DNA from: Martinezella rhizogenes | Lineage (GTDB): Bacteria; Pseudomonadota; Alphaproteobacteria; Rhizobiales; Rhizobiaceae | Length of the DNA stretch: 64,000 nucleotides | Direction: 5' to 3' | Assembly: GCF_027460065.1 (NCBI RefSeq) | Contig: NZ_JAPYZZ010000004.1 | Location: forward strand, 81,812 to 145,811 | Shown here: in pieces, positions 36,653 to 46,584 of the stretch | How positions within the stretch are numbered: position 1 is the stretch's first letter | How the letters are laid out: every line of letters starts with the position of its first letter | Translations under genes and position numbers: made by a program | The notes under the pieces: model-generated | The model's input: the letters and a program-made list of their open reading frames with translations, nothing else | Told to the model about the DNA's origin: nothing | Database searches by the model: none

Positions 36653-37566
36653 GAAGCGTCCTCCACCATCCAGCTGACAAGGTCACCAAAGGAGCGGCCA
36701 GCATGGGCCGCCATTTCCGGCACCAGGGAGGTCGGCGTCATGCCCGGCTGCGTATTCACTTCAAGCCAGATAACTTCGCCATCTTCTGAGAAGCGGTCGT
36801 CGTAACGAAAGTCTGAACGGCTTACGCCACGGCACCCGATCGCCTGATGCGCCATAACCGCCAATGTTTGAATCTTTTGGTAAATTTTCGGTGAAATTTC
36901 TGCGGGAATGACATGTTTCGAGCCACCCGCCGCGTATTTCGCGTCATAATCATAGAAATTGTGACCAAGCGGCACCACTTCGGTAACGCCAAGCGCTTCG
37001 CCATCAAGCACACCGCAGGTCAGTTCACGGCCGTGGATATAGCGCTCGACCATGACCTGATCGCCATAACGCCATTCCGACGAGGTAAGGATCTGCGGTG
37101 GATGCGACTGGTCTTCCTTGACGATCACGACACCGAAGCTCGAACCTTCGCGCACCGGCTTCACCACATAGGGCGGCGCAAGCGGGTGTTCGGTGGTGAA
37201 ATCGAAGCGGTTCATGACGCGCTCGGCAGCAACCGGAACGCCGGCAGCCGCGGCCACTTTCTTGGCCTGCGCCTTGTCCATGGCAAGTGCGGAGGCAAGA
37301 ACGCCGGAATGTGTATAGGGAATGGCGAGATATTCGAGGATGCCCTGAATGGTGCCGTCCTCACCGAAGGGCCCGTGCAGCGCATTGAAGGCGACATCCG
37401 GGCGCAGTTCGTCGAGTACGGCAGCGATATCGCGCCCCACATCGACACGGGTGACCTTGTAACCCTCGCCCTCAAGCGCGAGTGCGCAGGCATTGCCCGA
37501 CGACAGGCTGACCGGCCGCTCCGACGAAAATCCACCCAAAAGAACAGCTACGTGCTTGCCGCCCAT
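36640..37566 (-). CDS. ddlB: D-alanine--D-alanine ligase
   Basis: A 308-residue ATP-grasp ligase that makes the D-Ala-D-Ala dipeptide for MurF. Landmarks are [54 protein letters not shown] (ATP loop) and [18 protein letters not shown] (metal-binding Glu and Asn). The ATG at 37566 follows AGAGGGTTCG; the frame to 37644 is an extension. It is the first gene of the ddlB-ftsQ-ftsA-ftsZ unit, now separated from murB by a transporter and a GGDEF gene. Confidence 0.96.
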   Translation of the reverse strand: MGGKHVAVLLGGFSSERPVSLSSGNACALALEGEGYKVTRVDVGRDIAAVLDELRPDVAFNALHGPFGEDGTIQGILEYLAIPYTHSGVLASALAMDKAQAKKVAAAAGVPVAAERVMNRFDFTTEHPLAPPYVVKPVREGSSFGVVIVKEDQSHPPQILTSSEWRYGDQVMVERYIHGRELTCGVLDGEALGVTEVVPLGHNFYDYDAKYAAGGSKHVIPAEISPKIYQKIQTLAVMAHQAIGCRGVSRSDFRYDDRFSEDGEVIWLEVNTQPGMTPTSLVPEMAAHAGRSFGDLVSWMVEDASCLR

Positions 37567-37669
37567 CGAACCCTCTGACACCAACTCTCCGTTACGAACC
37601 ACGCCCGAACCGACCGAATGAAACGGACGGTGATTCTGGCACATGATCCTTGAGATCAGTTAAACGCCA

Positions 37670-37693
37670 TTAAGGTTAATGAATCGTTTACTT
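37670..37693. promoter_or_regulatory. TTAA-rich motif upstream of ddlB, shared with mraZ region
   Basis: A 24-bp sequence containing TTAA-N2-TTAA-N7-TTTA matches 54707-54730 at 21 of 24 positions, in the same orientation relative to the downstream operon. It lies 104 bp upstream of ddlB. TTAA-N7-TTTA is one base from the CtrA consensus. Further half-sites flank it at 37660-37663 and 37697-37700. Confidence 0.5.
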
Positions 37694-38044
37694 TCGTTAA
37701 CCGCCGCGTCCAACATGCCGAGTTCCGTTAAAGAATCAGCATCGATCCGGATTCCCTCCTTGGAATCAGAGAGTTGCACGGATTGCAACATGCAGGTTTT
37801 CAATGATCGGAAATAAAACCGCCCTTGCGGGTTCGCCACTTCGCAATGAAGGCAAGGTCGAAACGTTAACAGGCGGGCTTATTCCCCAGACAAAATTATC
37901 TGGCGTTTCAGCATTTTAAATCCGCGGCCTGAATCAGTCTCTCAATCGCAGCACCATGACCGGCAGCGCGCTGCTAGGCCTGCCGTGTTCAACAATCACA
38001 TTATTTGCATTATTTCTTTTTTAGCATTCCATAGGAACAAAAAT

Positions 38045-38056
38045 TGCGTTAACGCA
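38045..38056. promoter_or_regulatory. Palindrome TGCGTTAACGCA upstream of MHS transporter
   Basis: A perfect 12-bp palindrome 55 bp upstream of the transporter ATG in an AT-rich stretch. The position suits an operator, but no cognate regulator is encoded beside the gene. Confidence 0.35.
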
Positions 38057-38110
38057 GACATCGCCTTCTTAAGGCATGACATTCCAATCATCTGAAATGG
38101 AACCCAAACC

Positions 38111-39415
38111 ATGACTGACGCGGTATCTCGGGTATCGTCGACAGCTGGCAATTCGAACGTTGTAAAGACAAATTCGCCTGCACGAGTTCTCACTGCCAGC
38201 CTGGTCGGCACGACCATCGAGTTTTTCGATTTTTACGTTTACGCCACGGCCGCAGTGCTCGTGTTCCCGGCCCTGTTCTTCCCGAACAGCGACCCGACGA
38301 CGGCGCTTCTGGCATCCTTCGCCACCTTCTCCATCGCCTTTTTCGCCCGCCCGCTCGGCGCGGTCGTTTTCGGCCATTATGGTGACCGCGTTGGCCGCAA
38401 GGCGACGCTTGTCGCAGCTCTCCTCACCATGGGCGTGTCGACGGTCGTGATCGGCCTGCTGCCGACCTATGAGACAGCAGGCGTTCTGGCGCCGCTGCTG
38501 CTCGCGCTTTGCCGCTTCGGCCAGGGTTTTGGCCTTGGTGGAGAATGGGGCGGTGCAGTGTTGCTCGCCACGGAAAACGCCCCGCCCGGCAAACGCAGCT
38601 GGTACGGCATGTTCCCGCAGCTTGGCGCGCCCGTCGGCCTGTTCCTCTCCTCCGGCGTCTTCTGGGTCCTGCTTCACTTCATGTCGCAGGAAGCGCTGCT
38701 TGGCTGGGGCTGGCGCATTCCCTTCGTCGCCTCGATCATCCTGATCGCGGTCGGCATGTGGGTTCGCCTGTCGATCACCGAAACGCCTGACTTCCAGAAG
38801 GCAATCGAAAAGGAAGAGCGTGTGGCCGTGCCGATTGCGGAACTGTTCCGCAACCACAAGCGCAGCCTCGCACTCGGCACCTTCGTGGCGCTGGCCACCT
38901 TCGTGCTGTTCTATATCGGCACCGCCTATCTGCTGTCTTACAACGTCAAGGTTCTGAAAATTCCGTTCCTCGACGCGCTGGAAGTTCAGATTCTCGGCTC
39001 CATCGTCTTTGGCATCTTCATCCCGGTCGCCGGCAAGCTCGCCGAGAAATTCGGCCGTCGCGAAGTCCTGATCGTGACAACGATACTGATCGGCCTGTTC
39101 TCGTTCCTGCTGCCCAGCTTGATGACCGGCGGCGAAGGCTCGATCTTCGTCTTCGCGGCTCTGGCGATGATGCTGATGGGCATGACCTACGGCCTGATCG
39201 GCACGGCGCTTGCCGCCCCCTTCCCGACCCGCGTGCGCTACACCGGCTCATCCATCACCTTCAACATGGCCGGCATCTTCGGCGCATCGCTGGCGCCTTA
39301 CATCGCCACATGGCTGCAGGTGAATTACGGCATGGGTTATGTCGGTTATTACCTCTGCGTATCGGCCCTCATCACGCTGGCCTGCATTCTTCTGTCCCGC
39401 AAGGACGAAGTCTGA
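38111..39415 (+). CDS. MFS transporter, metabolite:H+ symporter (MHS/ProP-like) family
   Basis: A 434-residue, twelve-helix transporter of the MHS branch. It has the early TTIEFFDFYVYATAAVLVFP signature and the inter-helix 2-3 motif GHYGDRVGRKATLV. MHS members import osmolytes, shikimate, dicarboxylates or similar organic acids with protons; the substrate here is not evident. It is on the plus strand inside an otherwise minus-strand dcw cluster, between ddlB and murB, and ends at a strong terminator. The ribosome site before the ATG at 38111 is weak (GGAAC). Confidence 0.88.
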   Translation: MTDAVSRVSSTAGNSNVVKTNSPARVLTASLVGTTIEFFDFYVYATAAVLVFPALFFPNSDPTTALLASFATFSIAFFARPLGAVVFGHYGDRVGRKATLVAALLTMGVSTVVIGLLPTYETAGVLAPLLLALCRFGQGFGLGGEWGGAVLLATENAPPGKRSWYGMFPQLGAPVGLFLSSGVFWVLLHFMSQEALLGWGWRIPFVASIILIAVGMWVRLSITETPDFQKAIEKEERVAVPIAELFRNHKRSLALGTFVALATFVLFYIGTAYLLSYNVKVLKIPFLDALEVQILGSIVFGIFIPVAGKLAEKFGRREVLIVTTILIGLFSFLLPSLMTGGEGSIFVFAALAMMLMGMTYGLIGTALAAPFPTRVRYTGSSITFNMAGIFGASLAPYIATWLQVNYGMGYVGYYLCVSALITLACILLSRKDEV

Positions 39416-39433
39416 TCCCAGACTATCGATGGT

Positions 39434-39468
39434 AAAAAGCCCGCGAAACGGAAGTTTCGCGGGCTTTT
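39434..39468 (+). terminator. Strong bidirectional terminator between MHS transporter and GGDEF gene
   Basis: GCCCGCGAAAC-GGAA-GTTTCGCGGGC is an 11-bp perfect stem with an A run before and TTTT after. It can end both the plus-strand transporter and the convergent minus-strand GGDEF transcript. Confidence 0.92.
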
Positions 39469-39484
39469 CCTTGCCTATTTCTGC

Positions 39485-40315
39485 TTAAGCCACGGCCTGG
39501 CGCCGCTCGACATGACCGCTCATGCAGACGCGATTGCGTCCTGCGCCCTTGGCCCGATAAAGCGCGAGATCGGCATTATGCATGACCTTGTCGAAGATTT
39601 CGGCGTCGCCGCGAAAAGCAACACCAATCGAAATTGTCACCGTGATCCGCAGGCCCTGGTGCTCCACCGGCGTCGTCGCGACGGCTGCGCGCACCCTCTC
39701 GCACATTTGCAGGAAAGCCAACCGGCTGGTCTCCTGGACAACCACAAATTCCTCGCCACCCAGGCGCGCGACATGCGCGGGAGGATCGAAATTCTCCCTT
39801 ATCCTACTGGCAACACTTGAGATGACGAGATCGCCGACAAGATGGCTGTACCTGTCGTTCACCGATTTGAAATGATCGATATCGAGAAAGGCGACGCAGT
39901 AGTCGCTGCCGAGTTTGGCGCATGCCGCATAGAGGCCGAGCCGGTTGCTAAGGCCGGTCAGGGCGTCCGTATGGCTCAGATGCAGGAAGCGTTCGTGGGA
40001 TTGCACGAGGATTTGCACTTCCCTCGCATTCAGCCAGCAGACCAGCAACGTGACGGTAAACGCCACGGCCCCGCCAAGCGTCACGCTCAACACGATCCCG
40101 TTGACGAGATCGGTCACCAGCCCGAACTGCGCCAGGAGCATCAGGCCACCCGTGCACATCAGGATGACAATGACCGTCACCAGGCACGCGATACGGATGG
40201 AGAACTCCAGAGGCTCAAGCCGACGCCGACCTTCCAGCGTAGCGACCGAAAAGCTCATCATTTCGATCGGTTTTTTCCAAAGACCCAACATCATGCTCAA
40301 AGGCACCCAGATCAC
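39485..40315 (-). CDS. Membrane-bound diguanylate cyclase (GGDEF)
   Basis: A 276-residue protein with two membrane helices (about residues 39-62 and 67-93) and a C-terminal GGDEF domain. The active-site motif is GGEEF at 186-190 in HVARLGGEEFVVV, preceded by DALTGLSNRLGLY and FLDIDHFKSVNDRYSH. An intact active motif predicts synthesis of cyclic di-GMP. No RxxD inhibitory site is visible upstream of GGEEF, so product feedback may be absent. The GTG at 40315 follows ACGGAAATAC; ATG codons at residues 8 and 9 are alternatives. It lies between the murB terminator and the transporter and is probably transcribed alone. Confidence 0.88.
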   Translation of the reverse strand: MIWVPLSMMLGLWKKPIEMMSFSVATLEGRRRLEPLEFSIRIACLVTVIVILMCTGGLMLLAQFGLVTDLVNGIVLSVTLGGAVAFTVTLLVCWLNAREVQILVQSHERFLHLSHTDALTGLSNRLGLYAACAKLGSDYCVAFLDIDHFKSVNDRYSHLVGDLVISSVASRIRENFDPPAHVARLGGEEFVVVQETSRLAFLQMCERVRAAVATTPVEHQGLRITVTISIGVAFRGDAEIFDKVMHNADLALYRAKGAGRNRVCMSGHVERRQAVA

Positions 40316-40411
40316 GTATTTCCGTTAGTATTTCCTAATAAAAAACAATACAATATTCGAGGAACGAGACCTAATCCCGGATCAATAAAATATTTCTCCA
40401 AACAATACAGT

Positions 40412-40455
40412 AAAAAAATTGATCGACCGTTACGATACACGTAACGGTCGATCAA
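40412..40455 (-). terminator. Terminator of the mraZ-murB operon
   Basis: A perfect 15-bp inverted repeat (40419-40433 with 40441-40455, 7-nt loop) is followed on the minus strand by a run of seven T. It lies 40 bp after the murB stop and isolates the large mur operon from the GGDEF gene. Confidence 0.9.
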
Positions 40456-40494
40456 AAGCAAAATTTTCTTGTAATAAGCAGCATTCACCGAGGC

Positions 40495-41460
40495 TTACGC
40501 CCCGAGGAACGGCTCCACTTCACGGCCCGGCATGAAAAGGCCGAGGCGCTTGATTTCCCATTCCAGCCGGATGCCCGATTTCTCGAACACACGCCTGCGG
40601 ATGGTCTCGCCCAGATATTCCAGATCATAACCGGTCGCATGACCGGTATTGATCATGAAATTGCAATGCAGCGACGACATCTGCGCCCCGCCGATGACAA
40701 GGCCACGGCCGCCGGCCTCGTCAATCAGTTCCCAGGCGGAATGACCTTCGGGATTCTTGAAGGTCGAACCACCCGTCTGTTCGCGGATCGGCTGCACGGT
40801 CTCGCGGTGATGCCGCACGGCGTCCATATCCGCACGGATCTTCGCCTTGTCTTCCGGGTAACCTTCAAACAGCGCGCCGGTGAAGATCAGGCCCGCATCG
40901 GCGCCGGAATGGCGGTAGCTGTAGCCCATATCCGCGTTGGAAAGCACATGCTGGTTGCCCTGACGGTCGACCGCATAGACTTCCACCACCCGTTCACGCG
41001 TCTCGCCGCCATTGGCGCCCGCATTCATGCGTAGCGCACCACCGATGGAGCCGGGAATGCCGTAATAGAAATGGAAGCCGCCGATGCCATTATCCATGGC
41101 CATGGCCGCAATGTGCTTGTCCGGGCAGATCGCACCCGCCTTGATGCGGTTTTCGCCCGCAAGCTCCACCGAGCCGAAGCCCTTGGCGGAGAGGCGCACG
41201 ACAACGCCCGGAATGCCACCATCACGCACCAGCAGGTTCGAGCCGACGCCGACCACGGTCAACGGCACGTCTTCCGGCAGAATTTTCAGGAAGGCAATCA
41301 GATCATCCGTGTCGTGCGGCTGGAACATGACCTCCGCAAGACCGCCGGCTCTGAACCACGTCACGCGGTCCATGGGCGCATCCGGTGTCAGACGTCCCCT
41401 CAGTTCATTTACCCCTTCGCCGAGCCTCCCCAGCAATTTAACCCCATCGACCTGTCTCAT
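40495..41460 (-). CDS. murB: UDP-N-acetylenolpyruvoylglucosamine reductase
   Basis: A 321-residue FAD- and NADPH-dependent reductase that completes UDP-MurNAc. Landmarks are [48 protein letters not shown] and [10 protein letters not shown], with the catalytic serine. It is the last gene of the upstream mur operon: its start overlaps murC by 4 bp and its stop is followed by a strong terminator. In many alphaproteobacteria ddlB follows closely; here 2.9 kb with two other genes intervenes. Confidence 0.97.
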   Translation of the reverse strand: MRQVDGVKLLGRLGEGVNELRGRLTPDAPMDRVTWFRAGGLAEVMFQPHDTDDLIAFLKILPEDVPLTVVGVGSNLLVRDGGIPGVVVRLSAKGFGSVELAGENRIKAGAICPDKHIAAMAMDNGIGGFHFYYGIPGSIGGALRMNAGANGGETRERVVEVYAVDRQGNQHVLSNADMGYSYRHSGADAGLIFTGALFEGYPEDKAKIRADMDAVRHHRETVQPIREQTGGSTFKNPEGHSAWELIDEAGGRGLVIGGAQMSSLHCNFMINTGHATGYDLEYLGETIRRRVFEKSGIRLEWEIKRLGLFMPGREVEPFLGA

Positions 41461-42872
41461 TCAGACTTTCCTGATATGCTCTTCAATTCCGAAGGCAGCG
41501 CGGCTGCCCATTGTGTGATATTTCCAGCCCCCAAGAGAACCACAAAATCACCCGGCTTCGCAATGGCTGCGACCTGCGACGCAAGGTCTTCCCGTTTTTC
41601 GAGGAAACGGGCGTCGCGGTGGCCTGCGGCCTTGATGGCCGAAACCAGCGCTTCCGAGCTTGCGCCTTCAATCGGATCTTCGCCCGCAGCATAGACCGGA
41701 GCAAGAATAATCGTATCGGCATCGTTAAAACAATGCGCGAAATCATCGAACAGGCTGGAAAGACGGCTGTAACGATGCGGCTGGTGCACGGCGATGATGC
41801 GGCCTTTGCAGGCCTCCCGCGCCGCCGCCAGAACGGCCTTGATCTCAACGGGATGATGACCGTAATCGTCAAAGACCTGGACGCCATTGGCTTCGCCCGT
41901 CAGCGTGAAGCGACGCTTGACCCCGGCAAAGGAGGCGAGGCCCTTCTTGATGTCCGCCTCCGAAATGCCAAGACGATTGGCAACGGCAATCGCCGCCGTC
42001 GCATTCGACACATTGTGGCGGCCGGGCATCGGCAGGACGAGATCCTTGAAGGAGAATATCTTGCCGGTGCGGCGACGGCGAATTTCCACGTCGAAAATCG
42101 ACCGCGTACCATCGATGCGGACATTCGAAAATCGCACATCCGCCTGCGGGTTCTCACCGTATGTGATGACCTTGCGGTCCTCGATCCGGCCGACCAGCGC
42201 CTGCACTTCAGGATGATCGAGGCACATCACGCCGAAACCGTAGAACGGCACGTTCTCGACAAACTGCCGGAACGCAGCGCGCACGGCGTCGAAATTGCCG
42301 TAATGATCCAGGTGTTCCGGATCGATATTGGTGATGACGGCCACATCGGCCGGCAGCTTCAGGAAGGTGCCGTCGGATTCGTCAGCCTCCACCACCATCC
42401 ACTCACCCTCGCCCATGCGGGCATTGGTGCCATAGGCATTGATGATGCCGCCATTGATAACGGTCGGATCGAGATTGCCGGCTTCGAGCAGCGTCGCGAC
42501 CATGGAGGTGGTCGTGGTCTTGCCGTGGGTGCCGCCGATGGCGATGGCATTGCGGAAACGCATCAGCTCGGCCAGCATTTCGGCGCGGCGAACGATCGGC
42601 AGGTGCTTTTCGCGGGCGGCAATGAGTTCCGGATTGTTCTTCTTGATGGCGGTGGAAACGACCACGACCTCGGCATCACCGAGATTGTCGGCGGTATGGC
42701 CGACAAAAACCTCGATACCCTTGTCGCGCAGGCGCTGCACATTGGCGCTGTCGGCCTGATCCGACCCCTGAACGCGATGGCCGAGATTGTGAAGCACCTC
42801 GGCAATGCCGCTCATGCCGATCCCGCCTATGCCGATGAAATGCACAAGGCCTATGGCTTTCGGCATCTTCAT
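41457..42872 (-). CDS. murC: UDP-N-acetylmuramate--L-alanine ligase
   Basis: A 471-residue Mur ligase adding the first amino acid to UDP-MurNAc. The N-terminal Rossmann motif is [16 protein letters not shown], the ATP loop is [14 protein letters not shown], and [11 protein letters not shown] and the [12 protein letters not shown] loop are MurC-specific. It overlaps murG upstream and murB downstream by 4 bp each. Length is normal. Confidence 0.97.
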   Translation of the reverse strand: MKMPKAIGLVHFIGIGGIGMSGIAEVLHNLGHRVQGSDQADSANVQRLRDKGIEVFVGHTADNLGDAEVVVVSTAIKKNNPELIAAREKHLPIVRRAEMLAELMRFRNAIAIGGTHGKTTTTSMVATLLEAGNLDPTVINGGIINAYGTNARMGEGEWMVVEADESDGTFLKLPADVAVITNIDPEHLDHYGNFDAVRAAFRQFVENVPFYGFGVMCLDHPEVQALVGRIEDRKVITYGENPQADVRFSNVRIDGTRSIFDVEIRRRRTGKIFSFKDLVLPMPGRHNVSNATAAIAVANRLGISEADIKKGLASFAGVKRRFTLTGEANGVQVFDDYGHHPVEIKAVLAAAREACKGRIIAVHQPHRYSRLSSLFDDFAHCFNDADTIILAPVYAAGEDPIEGASSEALVSAIKAAGHRDARFLEKREDLASQVAAIAKPGDFVVLLGAGNITQWAAALPSELKSISGKSE

Positions 42873-44005
42873 GCCCCAACTCCTTCATTCTTCTTCTTGA
42901 ATTCCTGTACGGACCGGCCTTCGGCAATCGCCTCGACCAGATCGGCCAGCACATCCGCCGCATGCGGTTTTCCGGTCGCCTTGGCCGCTGCTGCCGTTGC
43001 CGAAAGACGATCCGGCTCGGAAAGCGCCGACGACAACAGGCTGGAAAGCTTCTGCGGCGACAGTTCCGCCTGCTTGATGACGCTTGCCCCGCCGGCTGCC
43101 GAAAGTGCGGCCGCATTCGCCGCCTGATCATGGTCCAGCGCATGCGGATAGGGAACGAGGATCGACGGACGGCCGATCACCGAAAGCTCCGATACGGTAG
43201 AAGCGCCCGAGCGGCTGATAACGAGATCGGCCTCACCGATGCGCGAGGCCATATCGCCAAAGAAGGGCGAAACGTCAGCCTTCACGCCAAGCTTCTGGTA
43301 GGAGGCGATGACGCTCTCCTTGTCTTCAGGGCGCGCCTGCTGGGTCACGACGATACGCTTGCGCTGCTCGTCCTTCATCAGGCAGATCGCTGCCGGAACG
43401 GCGCTCGAAAAGAACTGCGCGCCCTGGCTGCCGCCGAAAACCACAAGCTGGAAGGTCTCGCCCGTCTGCGAAGGCGTATAGGGAATTTCGGACGCCGCAA
43501 GCACCGCCGGGCGCACTGGATTGCCAGTCGCCACCGTCTTGTCGGAATATTGGCCGTTGGCGGGCGGCAGGAAGCCACCGGCGATTGCCTTCACGCGGGC
43601 AGCCAGCGCCTTGTTGGCGCGGCCCATCACCGCATTCTGCTCGTGAATGATCGAGGGGACGCCAAGCCCGGTCGAGGCCAGCAGTGGCGGCACGGTGGGA
43701 TAACCGCCGAAACCGACAACCGCAACCGGTTTCAGTTTCGTCACCAGCCGGCGGGCGGCGCGCAGGCCCACCCACAGTTTCCAGAGCGACCGCACGACCG
43801 AAATCGGGTTCTTAGAGCCGATGGTGGCTGAAGGCACGACGTGAATTTCATCGGCCGGGAACTTGCCGGCATAACGCTCGGCGCGGCTGTCGGTGACGAG
43901 ATGCACCTGATAACCGCGTGCCTTCAGCGTATGCGCCAGGGCTTCCGCCGGAAACACATGGCCGCCGGTTCCACCGGCGGCAAGAAGAACAACACCCTTG
44001 CTCAT
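42869..44005 (-). CDS. murG: UDP-GlcNAc:undecaprenyl-PP-MurNAc-pentapeptide GlcNAc transferase
   Basis: A 378-residue GT-B glycosyltransferase that converts lipid I to lipid II at the inner membrane. It has the glycine-rich [17 protein letters not shown] loop, [14 protein letters not shown], and the C-terminal donor-binding region [20 protein letters not shown]. It is separated from ftsW by 6 bp and overlaps murC by 4 bp. Confidence 0.97.
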   Translation of the reverse strand: MSKGVVLLAAGGTGGHVFPAEALAHTLKARGYQVHLVTDSRAERYAGKFPADEIHVVPSATIGSKNPISVVRSLWKLWVGLRAARRLVTKLKPVAVVGFGGYPTVPPLLASTGLGVPSIIHEQNAVMGRANKALAARVKAIAGGFLPPANGQYSDKTVATGNPVRPAVLAASEIPYTPSQTGETFQLVVFGGSQGAQFFSSAVPAAICLMKDEQRKRIVVTQQARPEDKESVIASYQKLGVKADVSPFFGDMASRIGEADLVISRSGASTVSELSVIGRPSILVPYPHALDHDQAANAAALSAAGGASVIKQAELSPQKLSSLLSSALSEPDRLSATAAAAKATGKPHAADVLADLVEAIAEGRSVQEFKKKNEGVGA

Positions 44006-44011
44006 GATCGT

Positions 44012-45166
44012 TTACTCCGCAGGAACGCCGGAACCGACGCGGAAGAAGCTGCGCTCCTGCGCCCGCTTTTCAGGTCTATGGCGTGTCAGCGCCAGAAGGA
44101 AGCCGGCCGTGACGCAGATCGCCATCATCGACGAACCGCCATAGGAAATCAGCGGCAGCGTCATACCCTTGGCGGGCATCAGCTCCAGATTGACGCCGAT
44201 ATTGATCATCGACTGCATGCCGATTTGAAGGACCAGACCGGCCACGGCAAAACGGCAGAAATCGTCTTTTTCCTTGAAGGCATGCGAAAGCCCGCGCAGC
44301 ACGATGAAGGCGAAGATCGCCACCAGGAACATGCAGAAAACGATACCGAATTCTTCCGCCGCCACCGAGAAGATGAAGTCGGTATGGCTGTCTGGAATGA
44401 TGCGCTTGACGATACCTTCGCCCGGTCCGCGACCGAACCAGTCACCGCGGATGATCGCCTCGCGTGCAGTATCCACCTGAAACGTATCGCCCTCGCCCGT
44501 CCAGAACCGGTCGATACGGCCTGCAACGTGCGGCAGCATGAGATAGGCGGTCACAATGCCGCCGACACCGAGACCACCGAGCATGATGATCCAGAACCAC
44601 GGCACGCCGGCCATGAAGAACATGCCGCCCCAGACCACAGATGTCAGGATTGTCTGACCGAAGTCCGGCTGGGCGATCAGAAGTGCGGCCACGATGCCGA
44701 AGGTGATAATGGCGAAGAGATTGCCCGGAATTTCAGGATGGCGCGCCCGCTCCGCAAACAGCCATGCACAGACGATGACGAAGGCCGGCTTCATGAATTC
44801 CGAAGGCTGGATCGAGAAGCTGCCGATGGAAATCCAGCGCCGCGCGCCCTTGACCTCGATGCCGAAGAACAGCGCGAAGATCATCATCAACAGTGCGACA
44901 ATCAACATGATGACCGCCACACGCCTGACCTGACGGGGTGACAGGAAGGAAAGGCCAACCATGATTGCCAGTGACGGCACCATGAACATCGCCTGGCGCT
45001 CGACGAAGAAGAAGCTGTTGAGACCGATGCGCTCGGCAACCGCCGGCGATGCCGCAAAGGACAGCATCAGGCCGATGCCCATCAGCGCGATGAACGCCGC
45101 CAGAAAGAAACGGTCGATGGTCCAGAACCACTCCGCGACCGGACCGCGATCAACTCGGCTTACCAT
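44012..45166 (-). CDS. ftsW: SEDS peptidoglycan glycosyltransferase FtsW
   Basis: A 384-residue polytopic protein of the SEDS family, which polymerises lipid II at the septum with the FtsI transpeptidase. It has about ten membrane helices. The catalytic-loop region is WTGEGDTFQVDTAREAIIRG with RGPGEGIVKRIIPDSHTDFI, and MPAKGMTLPLISYGGSSM is the C-terminal signature. It lies 5 bp downstream of murD and 6 bp upstream of murG. Confidence 0.96.
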   Translation of the reverse strand: MVSRVDRGPVAEWFWTIDRFFLAAFIALMGIGLMLSFAASPAVAERIGLNSFFFVERQAMFMVPSLAIMVGLSFLSPRQVRRVAVIMLIVALLMMIFALFFGIEVKGARRWISIGSFSIQPSEFMKPAFVIVCAWLFAERARHPEIPGNLFAIITFGIVAALLIAQPDFGQTILTSVVWGGMFFMAGVPWFWIIMLGGLGVGGIVTAYLMLPHVAGRIDRFWTGEGDTFQVDTAREAIIRGDWFGRGPGEGIVKRIIPDSHTDFIFSVAAEEFGIVFCMFLVAIFAFIVLRGLSHAFKEKDDFCRFAVAGLVLQIGMQSMINIGVNLELMPAKGMTLPLISYGGSSMMAICVTAGFLLALTRHRPEKRAQERSFFRVGSGVPAE

Positions 45167-45171
45167 GGCCT

Positions 45172-46581
45172 TCAGCCCCCTTTTCCAGAGTGGACGAGCA
45201 TCGTCACACCGTCGAGCGCCGCGACCTGCGCGACGAACGAATCACCTCTGATCTCAAAGTTCTTATATTGATCGAAGCTTGCGCAAGCCGGGGATAACAT
45301 CACGACATTGCCGGCCGTCGCATCTTTTTCCGCATCCGCTGCCGCGTGCTGCACAGCCTTGTCCAGCGTGCCGGATATTTCGTAAGGCACCGCCTCGCCG
45401 AGCGTCGCTGCAAATTCCGCCGCCGCCTCGCCAATCAGATAGGCCTTGGCGATGCGCGGGAAGAGCGTCGAAAGACTGGTGATGCCGCCCGCCTTGGGCA
45501 GACCACCGGCGATCCAGTAAATGCGGTCGAAACTCGAAAGTGCCGGCGCTGCCGCATCGGCATTGGTAGCCTTGCTGTCATTGACGAAAGTAACGTTGCC
45601 ACGCCGGCCGACCGGCTGCATGCGGTGCTTGAGGCCCGGGAAGGACTTGAGGCCGGCACGAACCTCATCTTCCGACACGCCGACCGCGAGGCAGGCCGCA
45701 ATCGCCGCCGCCGCATTCTGCGCATTGTGACTGCCGCGCAAGGTCTGGATACCGTCGAGATCGACCAGCAGCGAAGACGTGCCGCCATGCGCCCTGAGGA
45801 TCCGGCTGCTTTCGGCATAGAGACCTTCGGAAACGACATTGCGCTTGGAGATGCGCTCAACCTTGACGCCAGCACGCTCGATACGGTCGGCAATCAGCGT
45901 CGAATGACTGTCATCCACGCCGACAATGGCCGTGCCGCTGCCGGCCACCAGCCGTTCCTTGACGTCGGCATAATGCTGCATCGTGCCGTGACGGTCGAGA
46001 TGGTCAGGCGTGAGATTGAGCAGGATACCGGCGGTCGGATTGATCGTCGGTGCCAGATCGATCTGGTAGGACGAGCATTCCACCACATAGAAACGTTGTG
46101 CCTTCGGCGGATCGAGGCTCAGCACAGCCGTGCCGATATTGCCGCCGAGTTGCGTATCGCGGCCCGAAGCGTTGAGAATGTGGGCGATCAGCGCCGTTGT
46201 CGTCGACTTGCCGTTGGTGCCGGTAATCGCAATGAAAGGGCAATCCGGCGCATGCGCACGCCGCTCACGGATGAAAAGCTCGATATCGCCGATCACTTCG
46301 ACGCCCGCCGCCTTCGCAAGGTCCACCGACCAATGCGGCTTCGGATGCGTCAGGGGAACACCCGGTGCCAGCACGAAGGAGGAAAAGGAAGACCAGTCAA
46401 TCGTGTGGAGATCCGCAGTTGTGATGCCTTCGGCCTCAGCCTTCGCCACGCTGTCGGGATTGTCGTCGAAAGCCACGACGTCCGCACCGCCGGCAACCAG
46501 CGCCCGAGCAGTGACGAGACCGGAACCGCCGAGCCCGAAGAGAGCGACTTTCTTACCCCTAAACGACGTGACTGGGATCAT
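45172..46581 (-). CDS. murD: UDP-N-acetylmuramoylalanine--D-glutamate ligase
   Basis: A 469-residue Mur ligase that adds D-Glu. The N-terminal uracil-binding domain starts [18 protein letters not shown], the ATP loop is [16 protein letters not shown], and [14 protein letters not shown] and [13 protein letters not shown] are typical MurD motifs. It lies 3 bp downstream of mraY. Length is normal. Confidence 0.97.
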   Translation of the reverse strand: MIPVTSFRGKKVALFGLGGSGLVTARALVAGGADVVAFDDNPDSVAKAEAEGITTADLHTIDWSSFSSFVLAPGVPLTHPKPHWSVDLAKAAGVEVIGDIELFIRERRAHAPDCPFIAITGTNGKSTTTALIAHILNASGRDTQLGGNIGTAVLSLDPPKAQRFYVVECSSYQIDLAPTINPTAGILLNLTPDHLDRHGTMQHYADVKERLVAGSGTAIVGVDDSHSTLIADRIERAGVKVERISKRNVVSEGLYAESSRILRAHGGTSSLLVDLDGIQTLRGSHNAQNAAAAIAACLAVGVSEDEVRAGLKSFPGLKHRMQPVGRRGNVTFVNDSKATNADAAAPALSSFDRIYWIAGGLPKAGGITSLSTLFPRIAKAYLIGEAAAEFAATLGEAVPYEISGTLDKAVQHAAADAEKDATAGNVVMLSPACASFDQYKNFEIRGDSFVAQVAALDGVTMLVHSGKGG

Positions 46582-46584
46582 CGC

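Larger units (their letters stand above)
37567..38110. other. 544-bp divergent control region between ddlB and MHS transporter gene
   Basis: This region holds no credible gene. The half nearest ddlB contains clustered TTAA half-sites (37660-37700), including a motif shared with the mraZ control region. The far half (about 37980-38060) is markedly AT-rich compared with the surrounding genes and contains a TGCGTTAACGCA palindrome. Confidence 0.6.

Noticed and set aside
37996..38217. A 73-codon minus-strand frame overlapping the start of the MHS transporter
   Set aside because: It overlaps the transporter N-terminus and the AT-rich promoter, and no family pattern is visible.
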